DNA from: Spirochaetia bacterium UBA5550
Lineage (GTDB): Bacteria > Spirochaetota > UBA4802 > UBA5550
Direction: 5' to 3'
Assembly (NCBI GenBank): GCA_002425885.1
Contig: DINC01000322.1
Location: 19,733-25,324, forward strand
DNA length: 5,592 nt
In this document: positions 1 to 5,592 of the stretch, one piece after another
How positions within the stretch are numbered: position 1 is the first letter of the stretch
Layout of the letters: the number at the start of each line of letters is the position of its first letter
Notes under the pieces: model-generated
What the model saw: the letters and a program-made list of their open reading frames with translations, nothing else
What the model was told of the DNA's origin: nothing
The model's database searches: none
Position numbers and translations under genes: made by a program

Positions 1-6
1 TATATC

Positions 7-36
7 TTGACAAATTGGTATATTATTTAATATTTA
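7..36 (+). promoter_or_regulatory. Candidate sigma-70 promoter for the disulfide reductase gene
   Basis: A perfect -35 hexamer TTGACA lies at 7-12. After an 18-base AT-rich spacer there is TATTTA at 31-36, a moderate match to TATAAT. The whole stretch 13-50 is very AT-rich, so the exact -10 box is uncertain; TAATAT at 28-33 is another candidate with a short 15-base spacer. Transcription would start a few bases downstream, giving a leader of roughly 25 bases before the ATG at 69. No operator is recognisable. Confidence 0.55.
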
Positions 37-68
37 ATTAAATTCTAAAGTTCGATAAGGAGTATGCT

Positions 69-1478
69 ATGATAAATAAAGATATTTATGATGTATTAGT
101 AATAGGAATGGGTCCGGCAGGGATGGCAGTTTCGGCTATGAGCAGCGCTATGGGTCTTAAGGTGGCTGCAGTGGAACACAATAAAGTGGGTGGAGAGTGT
201 CTCAATGTGGGATGTATTCCCAGCAAGGCACTTTTAAAAGCAGGTGAGGCAAGGAGTATTGCTGAAAACCTTATGAAATACGGAATAAAACCGGGCGGAA
301 AATCTGTTGTTCAGAGCTCTCTGAAAAAAGTCAGAGAGAAAATCGAATATATAAGCGGCCCTAAAACTTCAAAGATGTTTGATAAAGTTGATCTTATCAA
401 AGGGGAGGGGATGGCTGAGTTTGTAGATAAGGAGACTGTCCGCGTCGGAGAAAGACTTATTAAAGCGAAGAAGATATTCATCGCCACTGGTACTGAACCA
501 TTCATTCCGGCAATCCCGGGGATTGAGAATGTGCCGTATCTTACCAATGTGAACATGTTCAACGAGAATGAGATCCCGAAAAAGATGACCATTATAGGAG
601 GCGGCGCTATCGGTTCAGAGATGGCACAGGCTTTCTCTCGTCTCGGGGCAAAGGTGACTATTGTTCATAATGAGAAACATCTTATACCTCTCGGTGATGA
701 AGAAGCAGCGGCTGTTCTTCAGGAAAGATTTGAATCAGAGGGGATCACTGTATACAACAGCACCTCTATTCAGAAAATTGAAAAGAAGGGTAAAACTATA
801 AAAGTTTATACAGACAGGGGAGTTATTGATTCAGATAAGCTCCTTGTGGCAACAGGCCGTAAACCGGTACTTGAACCTCTTAATCTGGAGAGGGCAGGGA
901 TAAAATATGATTCGAAGAAAATTTTTGTTGATAAGTATCTCAGAACAAATGTTAAAAATATTTTTGCTGTGGGTGACATTAACGGTATTGCTCTCTATTC
1001 TCATGCGGCAATGCACCAGGGTATGCTGGCTTTAATGAATGCACTTAATCCTCTGCCGTTTAAAATGAGATGGGATAAGTACATTGTTCCATGGTCTGTA
1101 TTCACCAAGCCTGAGTTTGCTCATGCCGGTCTTAGCGAAGATGAGGCAAGAGCAAAGGGGATCAAGTTTACAGTAATTAAGGAGAAGTATGAGGATTACG
1201 GACGCACAATCGCTGACGGTGTGCCCGAGGGTTTTGTCAAGGTGATTGCTACAGGCAGAGGTAAGGTGCTGGGGGCCACAATCGTTGGTGAGTCAGCAAG
1301 TGAGCTTATCCATGAGTGGATTTTAGCTATACAGCACGGCATCGGTCTCACTAAGATTATGATGACACAGCATTCATTCCCGACTATATCTCTCCTTAAT
1401 AAAAGGATTGCAGAGATATGGATGATGGGTAAGATGGGGTCTACTCTGCTGCAGAAAATTGTAAAAATGCTGATATAG
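69..1478 (+). CDS. Class-I pyridine nucleotide-disulfide oxidoreductase (mercuric reductase/dihydrolipoamide dehydrogenase-like flavoprotein)
   Basis: This is a 469-residue cytosolic FAD enzyme that should pass electrons from NAD(P)H through FAD to a disulfide or other acceptor. Visible in order: the FAD dinucleotide fold GMGPAG (13-18), the redox-active pair C44/C49 in GGECLNVGCIPSK, the NAD(P) fold GGGAIG (177-182), the second FAD motif AVGD ending at D303, and a C-terminal dimerisation domain (about 345-460). The length is normal for the family. There is no N-terminal heavy-metal domain and no C-terminal vicinal Cys pair, so true mercuric reductase activity is doubtful. The C-terminal motif reads QHSFPTISLLNK, with F437 and L442 where lipoamide dehydrogenase has catalytic His and Glu, so lipoamide dehydrogenase activity is also doubtful. 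The substrate is unknown. The start is fixed by AAGGAG at 57-62, six bases before the ATG. The gene appears monocistronic, with its own promoter and terminator. Confidence 0.9.
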   Translation: MINKDIYDVLVIGMGPAGMAVSAMSSAMGLKVAAVEHNKVGGECLNVGCIPSKALLKAGEARSIAENLMKYGIKPGGKSVVQSSLKKVREKIEYISGPKTSKMFDKVDLIKGEGMAEFVDKETVRVGERLIKAKKIFIATGTEPFIPAIPGIENVPYLTNVNMFNENEIPKKMTIIGGGAIGSEMAQAFSRLGAKVTIVHNEKHLIPLGDEEAAAVLQERFESEGITVYNSTSIQKIEKKGKTIKVYTDRGVIDSDKLLVATGRKPVLEPLNLERAGIKYDSKKIFVDKYLRTNVKNIFAVGDINGIALYSHAAMHQGMLALMNALNPLPFKMRWDKYIVPWSVFTKPEFAHAGLSEDEARAKGIKFTVIKEKYEDYGRTIADGVPEGFVKVIATGRGKVLGATIVGESASELIHEWILAIQHGIGLTKIMMTQHSFPTISLLNKRIAEIWMMGKMGSTLLQKIVKMLI

Positions 1479-1501
1479 CCTTCAGAAATTCAGCCGTACA
1501 G

Positions 1502-1535
1502 GAAATACCCGTATTAATTACGGGTATTTCTATAT
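1502..1535 (+). terminator. Intrinsic terminator after the disulfide reductase gene
   Basis: A perfect 12-base inverted repeat, GAAATACCCGTA (1502-1513) and TACGGGTATTTC (1519-1530), encloses the 5-base loop TTAAT. The core is the ACCCGTA/TACGGGT stem, followed by the U-rich stretch ATTTCTATAT. The hairpin begins 23 bases after the stop codon at 1478. Because the lower stem pairs an A-rich with a T-rich arm, it could also act on the other strand, but no minus-strand gene reads into it here. Confidence 0.8.
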
Positions 1536-1568
1536 GCAGAGTCAGCATCATGCTCGATTTAAAATTAT

Positions 1569-1597
1569 TTGATGCCGACCGGGATATAGATTAAATT
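1569..1597 (+). promoter_or_regulatory. Weak candidate promoter for the mmuM-nitroreductase unit
   Basis: TTGATG (1569-1574) and TAAATT (1592-1597) are spaced by 17 bases, 30 bases ahead of the mmuM start. Both boxes match consensus only partly. Some promoter is expected here, because a strong terminator closes the previous gene and mmuM starts about 100 bases later. The 149-base gap holds no recognisable S-box riboswitch and no MetJ-like box; a small AGCATCATGCT palindrome at 1544-1554 is the only other symmetry. Confidence 0.25.
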
Positions 1598-1627
1598 AGA
1601 AGGTGAGGGGAACAGCAGGATAATTAT

Positions 1628-2572
1628 ATGAATCATATTGAGAGAATACTTAATGAGTTTCCGTTTATAGTCCTTGACGGCGGGCTTGCTACAGAGCTTG
1701 AAAAGGCCGGGCACAATCTTGTGGACAGGCTGTGGTCAGCAAAGATTCTCGCTGAAGAACCGGAAGCTATTCTGAATGTTCACCGCTCTTATCTTGAGGC
1801 TGGAGCAGACTGTATAATTACATCTTCATACCAGGCTACGGTTAAAGGTTTTGTCTCTGCGGGTTATTCAAAGAACGAAGCAGTACGTCTGATTAAGCTC
1901 TCTGTTAAACTTGCTGAAGATGCAGTTGAGCAGTATATTGAGAATTTCGCAGATGCGACAGGTCCTGTGCCTTTTGTCGCTTCATCTGCAGGATGTTATG
2001 GCGCGTTTCTTGCTGACGGATCTGAGTACAGCGGTAATTATAAGCTTTCATTAAAGGAGTATAAAGATTTTCATCGTGAAAGGGTGGATATACTTGCGGA
2101 AGCAGGTTCAGATTTTATTGCATTTGAAACTTTTCCCAATGCTGATGAAGGTGTTGCGGTTTCTGAATTGATGCAGCAGTATCCTGATATTCATTACTGG
2201 ATTGTTTTTACCGCCGCTGATGAAAAGCATATAAGTCATGGCGAGCTTTTCTCTGATTGCGTTAGAGAGTTGAGCGGTAAAAGAAATCTTGCAGGGATAG
2301 GGATTAACTGTTCCAGGCCGGAATATATAAGCCCGCTTCTTGGCGAAGTGAATTCATTTGTAAAGCAGCCCCTTGTTGTTTATCCGAATTCAGGAGAGCG
2401 TTTCGACATAGGGTGTACATGCTGGAAAGATGAAAGCAGTAAGGCCGATTTCTCACAGCTTGCTGATGACTGGTACAATATGGGAGCACGGGTAATCGGC
2501 GGGTGCTGCCGTACAGGCCCGGAGGATATCCGGAAGATAAGTTTATATAGAAAGAAATTAATACAAAAATAA
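1628..2572 (+). CDS. mmuM: Homocysteine S-methyltransferase, MmuM type
   Basis: This 314-residue cytosolic zinc enzyme transfers a methyl group from S-methylmethionine (or S-adenosylmethionine) to homocysteine, giving methionine. The (beta/alpha)8 family signature begins with VLDGGLATELE (15-25), followed by NLVDRLWSAK and the ITSSYQAT block, all close to E. coli MmuM. The zinc ligands are C228 in GIGINCSRP and C293/C294 in VIGGCCRTGP. FETF around E167 and YPNSGE (252-257) are further family motifs. The length matches the roughly 310 residues of the E. coli enzyme and shows it is not a fragment of cobalamin-dependent MetH. The ATG is chosen because AGGA at 1617-1620 lies seven bases upstream and the family motif starts soon after; AGGTGAGG at 1601-1608 is too far away. 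It is probably the first gene of an operon with the nitroreductase 13 bases downstream. No S-methylmethionine permease gene is visible nearby. Confidence 0.93.
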   Translation: MNHIERILNEFPFIVLDGGLATELEKAGHNLVDRLWSAKILAEEPEAILNVHRSYLEAGADCIITSSYQATVKGFVSAGYSKNEAVRLIKLSVKLAEDAVEQYIENFADATGPVPFVASSAGCYGAFLADGSEYSGNYKLSLKEYKDFHRERVDILAEAGSDFIAFETFPNADEGVAVSELMQQYPDIHYWIVFTAADEKHISHGELFSDCVRELSGKRNLAGIGINCSRPEYISPLLGEVNSFVKQPLVVYPNSGERFDIGCTCWKDESSKADFSQLADDWYNMGARVIGGCCRTGPEDIRKISLYRKKLIQK

Positions 2573-2585
2573 CGGGGAGGATGAT

Positions 2586-3086
2586 ATGGATACAATTTTC
2601 AAAAGACGAAGTATCAGAAAATTTCGTAACGGAGAGATTGATCAGAAAAAGATTGAGAAGATTATCAGAGCCGGGATGAACGCACCCTCTGCGGGGAATG
2701 AACAGCCGTGGCATTTTATTGTGATTAGGGACAGGGGAAAACTTGAGGCAATTACAAAAGTTCACCCTCACTCCTCAATGCTCAGGGAAGCGGAGGTGGC
2801 CATTCTTCTATGCTGTGACGTTACCCTGGAACAGTATGAAGGTTTCTGGGTGCAGGACTGTTCCGCTGCTGCTCAGAATATGCTTCTTGAAACAACTGAT
2901 ATGGGGCTTGGTTCTGTGTGGCTCGGTGTATACCCTATTAAAGAGAGAGTTGATGGACTCCGGGAGATTTTCTCTTTACCCGAAAATATTCTTCCTTTTG
3001 CTGTGTTTCCTGTGGGGTATCCGGGTGAAGAGAAAAAAGAAAATAACAGGTTTGATCCCGCAAGGATACACTTCGATACATGGTAA
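2586..3086 (+). CDS. Small nitroreductase-family FMN oxidoreductase
   Basis: This 166-residue protein belongs to the nitroreductase fold family: homodimeric cytosolic flavoproteins that use NAD(P)H to reduce nitro compounds, quinones, flavins or other acceptors. FMN phosphate-binding residues are seen in RRSIRKF (7-13), followed by APSAGNEQPWHF (33-44), the QDCSAAAQNMLL helix (90-101), GLGSVWLG (107-114) and VGYPGE (143-148). The tail RFDPARIHFDTW is typical of the short, anaerobe-type members of about 165-175 residues, so it looks complete. The strong Shine-Dalgarno GGGGAGG (2574-2580) lies five bases before this ATG; an ATG at 2581 is out of frame with the family motifs. The gap to mmuM is 13 bases with no terminator, so co-transcription is likely. 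The physiological substrate cannot be read from the sequence, and a methionine link is only suggested by position. Confidence 0.9.
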   Translation: MDTIFKRRSIRKFRNGEIDQKKIEKIIRAGMNAPSAGNEQPWHFIVIRDRGKLEAITKVHPHSSMLREAEVAILLCCDVTLEQYEGFWVQDCSAAAQNMLLETTDMGLGSVWLGVYPIKERVDGLREIFSLPENILPFAVFPVGYPGEEKKENNRFDPARIHFDTW

Positions 3087-3089
3087 TTT

Positions 3090-3142
3090 AAGAAGCACTT
3101 GAACTATCCGGTTCGTCAATTCATGAAATTCAAGTTCTTCTT
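3090..3142. repeat. Long imperfect inverted repeat between nitroreductase and GntR genes
   Basis: AGAAGCACTTGAA (3091-3103) and TTCAAGTTCTTCT (3129-3141) are complementary except at one position, and one further A-T pair can be added outside. The 25-base space between them contains GAAC (3101-3104, end of the left arm) facing GTTC (3111-3114), and the palindrome TTCATGAA (3120-3127). The right arm runs into the candidate -35 box at 3141. It begins a few bases after the nitroreductase stop. No U-run follows the right arm directly, so it is not a standard terminator. It could be an operator pair or an RNA hairpin at the 3' end of the upstream transcript. Confidence 0.5.
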
Positions 3143-3154
3143 GACATTATCCGG
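3099..3154 (+). repeat. Imperfect direct repeat TTGAACTATCCGG / TTGACATTATCCGG
   Basis: The two copies lie at 3099-3111 and 3141-3154 and share TTGA at the start and TATCCGG at the end. Their starts are 42 bases apart, close to four turns of B-DNA, so they would face the same side of the helix. The second copy contains the candidate -35 box TTGACA. This arrangement could be a pair of regulator-binding sites, but that is inference; chance similarity is possible for such short repeats. Confidence 0.4.
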
Positions 3155-3170
3155 CTTATGGAAATATTCT
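3141..3170 (+). promoter_or_regulatory. Candidate promoter for the GntR-family regulator
   Basis: A perfect TTGACA at 3141-3146 is followed after 18 bases by TATTCT (3165-3170), a four-of-six match to the -10 consensus. Transcription would start near 3177, leaving a leader of about 109 bases before the ATG at 3286. The -35 box lies inside the direct repeat and touches the right arm of the inverted repeat, so a protein bound there would affect this promoter. Confidence 0.45.
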
Positions 3171-3218
3171 TTTTTTATACTGAACAGCTGGATTTGAAAG
3201 TTTGCAATCATGGTGTAC

Positions 3219-3230
3219 TTTATTAATAAA
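3219..3230. repeat. 12-base palindrome TTTATTAATAAA in the regulator leader
   Basis: This is a perfect palindrome 55 bases upstream of the preferred start of the GntR-family gene. Palindromes of this size serve as operators for many dimeric regulators, and GntR-family proteins often regulate themselves, so it is an operator candidate. The sequence is pure A/T, however, and such palindromes arise readily by chance in AT-rich intergenic DNA. Confidence 0.3.
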
Positions 3231-3285
3231 AGACACAAAAATCTCTCCATCTGGATTCACTCTATCTGATAAATGGCGGCAGCTT

Positions 3286-3957
3286 ATGAAATTTTTTCCA
3301 TCAACAACTCTATCCGAACAGATTGCAAATCATCTTGGTGATAAAATTACCAGGCTGGAATACCGTCCCGGTGAGAGAATAGTTGAAACAAAGGTTGCTG
3401 AGGAACTTGGAGTCAGCCAGAGCCCTGTCAGGGAAGCTCTCCGGATACTGGAAAAGAGAAAGCTGGTAAAGCTTATTGCGCGACACGGCACATTCGTTTC
3501 CGAGATTACAGAAGATTTTATTGAATCGATGTTTGATATTTTTCAGGAGCTGGTGGGGCTCGCCACTAGAAAAACAGTTAAAAATGCCACAGAGAGCGAT
3601 GTTGAAAACATACTGGCATTGTTTCAGGATATGGAAAAATACTATAATGCGCGTGATGTCTTTAAGTTTAATAATGCCTATTTTGAATGGGGTCTGTACT
3701 GCCTTAAATGTGCCTATGATCCCATTCTTGAAGAGATGATACTGGATCTTGTTCCCAGTATAAGGCGTATTGAATATATGTCACTTATGAAGCGTGACAT
3801 CGAAGGTTTGTCTTCAGTTTACTCATATATAAAAAATGCGGCAGAGAGGATCAAGGCCAGAGATGCAGAGGCTGCGGAGATGAATAACCGGATGGGAACT
3901 GAAAGTGAAAAGAGGGTGGCCCTGGAGTTTTTCAGAAACGGCGCCCTCAAATTTTAA
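3286..3957 (+). CDS. GntR-family transcriptional regulator with FCD domain
   Basis: This is a 223-residue DNA-binding regulator. Residues 5-71 form the GntR winged helix-turn-helix, with the typical RPGERIVE, VAEELGVSQSPVREALRILE and a wing ending in RHGTFVS. Residues about 78-215 are an all-helical ligand-binding domain of the FCD (FadR C-terminal) type. Many FCD domains bind a metal through an Asp and three His, but this one has no histidine after H67; the usual FH position reads FE (E134). It does contain a CLKC pair (C139, C142). The effector is unknown. The preferred ATG gives the normal family length and places the helix-turn-helix at the N terminus. A longer reading frame is open from a TTG at 3202, but the extra 28 residues look non-coding and no good ribosome site precedes it. 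The ribosome site before the ATG is also weak (GGCGGCAG). The target is unknown; its own promoter is most likely. Confidence 0.85.
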   Translation: MKFFPSTTLSEQIANHLGDKITRLEYRPGERIVETKVAEELGVSQSPVREALRILEKRKLVKLIARHGTFVSEITEDFIESMFDIFQELVGLATRKTVKNATESDVENILALFQDMEKYYNARDVFKFNNAYFEWGLYCLKCAYDPILEEMILDLVPSIRRIEYMSLMKRDIEGLSSVYSYIKNAAERIKARDAEAAEMNNRMGTESEKRVALEFFRNGALKF

Positions 3958-4000
3958 CGTTGAGGAGATATGAAATAAGTCACAACTCCTCAATGCTTTT
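3958..4000 (+). terminator. Candidate terminator between convergent regulator and decarboxylase genes
   Basis: CGTTGAGGAG (3958-3967) pairs with CTCCTCAATG (3986-3995), a ten-pair stem with one G-T pair, around an 18-base loop. On the plus strand it is followed by CTTTT (3996-4000). The left arm begins immediately after the regulator's stop codon, and the right arm lies inside the last codons of the decarboxylase gene. The large loop and short U-run make it a moderate terminator. On the minus strand the run after the stem is TTAAAATTT, so two-way action is possible. Confidence 0.45.
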
Positions 4001-5578
4001 GATGATCTGGCGTATAACATTTTCATCAGTCTTCGGATTAAAGAACACCGCTTTCCACCCCGGCATTGATATGCCATTGGGATTATAACCCATTGATGTT
4101 GTAAAACTAAGACTGGCATCAATCTCCGGGTTGCATGAGTTTTTTCTTTTTTCGAAAAGCCGGTGAATTTCATTAAAATAGCGTGAATACTCTTTTTCAT
4201 TCAGCTCCCCGCTTATTATTCTATCATATATTTGTGACGCGTTTCTTCCTTTCGGCAGTACCCACCAGACAATACTGGGGCCCATACAGTGCTGGTTTAA
4301 AACACGGCAGTATTCGAGAGAATTCAGTTTTTTGCGCAGAAGGGCTGTCATCTCCAGTGAATGAGCCACCAGTATCTGGTATCCTTTCAGACCGATTCCG
4401 TTGAGACTTGCCATAACAGAGAAAGGCCCTATACCAGGCCTTGATGTTTCAAGAGTGAAGAGAGCAGGATCATGCCTGTAATCAGCTTCGGAAAAATAGG
4501 GGACCTGCTCCATACTTCTGAAGAGGTACTTGAGATCATCCCGGTTGTAAACGATAAATGCGCTTGCGGGATAATGCCCCCATCCCATTTTATGAAAATC
4601 GAGAGTAATGGAATCTGCATACCTGATTCCCAGTGAATATTTTTTAAGCCTTTCAATTACTGAAACAACTTCTGAGCTTAATCCGAATTCATTCTCTTCA
4701 AGATTATATTCATTAAGAAAACATAGTGACCATCCAGCTGCCGCGTCAACATGAAGCTGGGGAACCGGTTTATTGTACTTCCGGCTTTTCTCATCAATTA
4801 TCCGGCGTATTGAACTGATATCGTCAATACCGAATGCGTCGGTGCTGCCGAAGGTCGCTATAACAAATGCGATTGTTATATTCTGGTTGTAAAGAATTTC
4901 TATTTTTTCCTCCAGTAGTTCAAGATCCATGCTGCATGAGTCATCTGTAGGAATCGAATGCAGATTCTCAGTTCCAAGCCCCAGCCAACCGGCTAAGGTT
5001 TCATTAGAGTAGTGTGCCGCTTCTGAAACTATACCGGCAAGGTTTACCCCTTTTAGACCCTGCCTCATCGCGCCGGGGTGAACCTTTTCAATCCCGATCT
5101 TCCCTCCATAGAGATTGGATATTGTACCTCCCATGGTGAATATTCCCCAGGGATTTTCCGTATGGTAGAATACAAGATTGGCCAGAGCCGTGATTGCTTT
5201 TAGTTCCAGTTCGTTTGATCTCTGGCTGTATGTGTCAACACAGAGATTCGGATTTTTTAAAAGACATGCGATTGAACCTATCAGTGACGCGTAATTTGCA
5301 GGCCCCTTAACGTTCTCCAGGTGGAGTTTTGAATACCATCCGTCTGTCCCCCAAAAATATGGAAATATAGCATCTCTCGCATCTTTAAGGTTTCCCGGAA
5401 TGTAATGTATTTCCGGATTGGATTGAGCGGTGTCATAATTTCGCGACATTAATTCAGTAACGGAAATCTGTTCCTCGGCTTTAAGTGTATTAATCAGTTC
5501 ATTTATAATCTGCTGAATTTCAGGTCTGGTGCAGTTAAAAAAATTATCTACTATTCCCGCAAGGAGTTCCTTTTTCAT
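3980..5578 (-). CDS. Group II PLP-dependent amino-acid decarboxylase, substrate unknown
   Basis: This 532-residue soluble protein is a fold-type I PLP enzyme of the glutamate/aromatic/tyrosine decarboxylase family, expected to remove CO2 from an amino acid to yield an amine. Seen in order: MGGTISN (149-155), the phosphate-side loop; AAHYS with H189 stacking on PLP; ATFGST (241-246); HVDAAAGW with D278 as partner of the pyridine nitrogen; DFHKMGW with K330 as the Schiff-base lysine; and ETSRPG (377-382). The key residues are intact. The motif HVDAAAGW, instead of the usual HVDAAxGG, and HKMGWGHYP after the lysine mark it as divergent from classical GadB and aromatic decarboxylases. I cannot assign the substrate. 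There is no signal peptide or membrane segment. The ATG at 5576-5578 is preceded on its strand by AGAGGG seven bases away. The promoter lies beyond the window edge. It converges on the GntR-family gene with 22 bases between stop codons. Confidence 0.9.
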   Translation of the reverse strand: MKKELLAGIVDNFFNCTRPEIQQIINELINTLKAEEQISVTELMSRNYDTAQSNPEIHYIPGNLKDARDAIFPYFWGTDGWYSKLHLENVKGPANYASLIGSIACLLKNPNLCVDTYSQRSNELELKAITALANLVFYHTENPWGIFTMGGTISNLYGGKIGIEKVHPGAMRQGLKGVNLAGIVSEAAHYSNETLAGWLGLGTENLHSIPTDDSCSMDLELLEEKIEILYNQNITIAFVIATFGSTDAFGIDDISSIRRIIDEKSRKYNKPVPQLHVDAAAGWSLCFLNEYNLEENEFGLSSEVVSVIERLKKYSLGIRYADSITLDFHKMGWGHYPASAFIVYNRDDLKYLFRSMEQVPYFSEADYRHDPALFTLETSRPGIGPFSVMASLNGIGLKGYQILVAHSLEMTALLRKKLNSLEYCRVLNQHCMGPSIVWWVLPKGRNASQIYDRIISGELNEKEYSRYFNEIHRLFEKRKNSCNPEIDASLSFTTSMGYNPNGISMPGWKAVFFNPKTDENVIRQIIKSIEEL

Positions 5579-5592
5579 AATTATTCCCTCTG

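Noticed and set aside
69..1478. Annotation of the first gene as mercuric reductase (merA)
   Set aside because: There is no heavy-metal-binding N-terminal domain, no C-terminal vicinal Cys pair and no neighbouring mer regulator or transporter.
1479..1627. Possible SAM-sensing riboswitch ahead of mmuM
   Set aside because: The gap is short, already contains the upstream terminator, and the remaining roughly 95 bases show no conserved S-box-like helices or anti-terminator pair.
2304..2771. Open frame of 155 codons on the minus strand
   Set aside because: It lies antisense to the 3' part of mmuM and the start of the nitroreductase gene, both of which have clear family motifs; its translation shows no recognisable domain.
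2743..3102. Open frame of 119 codons on the plus strand inside the nitroreductase gene
   Set aside because: It is another frame of a well-supported gene, with no ribosome site and a composition unlike a natural protein.
3165..3180. T-rich run after the nitroreductase gene as an intrinsic terminator
   Set aside because: The run at 3170-3176 has no stable hairpin directly before it; the long dyad ends nearly 30 bases upstream, too far for a standard terminator.
3962..3978. GAGGAG followed by ATG AAA TAA, resembling a tiny two-codon gene start after the regulator
   Set aside because: The spacing is only two bases, the frame stops at once, and the GAGGAG is better explained as one arm of the terminator hairpin.
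3823..4200. Minus-strand open frame across the regulator-decarboxylase junction
   Set aside because: It overlaps the end of the regulator and the C-terminal codons of the decarboxylase in another frame, and shows no motif or start signal.

Overview
The window looks like an ordinary piece of a moderately AT-rich bacterial chromosome with tightly packed genes. It has good Shine-Dalgarno sites, sigma-70-like promoters and intrinsic terminators. The enzyme set (flavin disulfide reductase, small nitroreductase, PLP decarboxylase) would fit an anaerobic or facultative bacterium, but nothing here fixes the phylum. I see no rRNA, tRNA, CRISPR array, insertion sequence, phage gene or attachment site.

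Layout. Positions 1-68 carry a plausible promoter for a class-I flavoprotein disulfide reductase (69-1478, +), which keeps the CxxxxC redox pair but lacks the His-Glu dyad of lipoamide dehydrogenase. A strong hairpin terminator follows (1502-1535). Next is a two-gene unit on the plus strand: a homocysteine S-methyltransferase of the MmuM type (1628-2572) and, 13 bases later, a small FMN nitroreductase (2586-3086). A 199-base intergenic region (3087-3285) is rich in symmetrical sequence. It holds a 13-base imperfect dyad, an imperfect direct repeat spaced by 42 bases, a candidate promoter whose -35 box lies in those repeats, and a 12-base palindrome. It precedes a GntR/FCD-type regulator (3286-3957, +). 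The last gene, a group II PLP-dependent amino-acid decarboxylase (3980-5578), runs on the minus strand and converges on the regulator with only 22 bases between the stop codons. A hairpin spans that junction.

How the genes may work together. MmuM would remethylate homocysteine to methionine from S-methylmethionine or S-adenosylmethionine; the nitroreductase is probably co-transcribed with it, but its substrate is unknown. The regulator probably controls its own promoter and perhaps a neighbour. No pathway obviously links all five genes. I do not see convincing evidence of a new multi-gene system. The points worth a second look are altered active-site or ligand positions in three proteins and the repeat-rich region ahead of the regulator.
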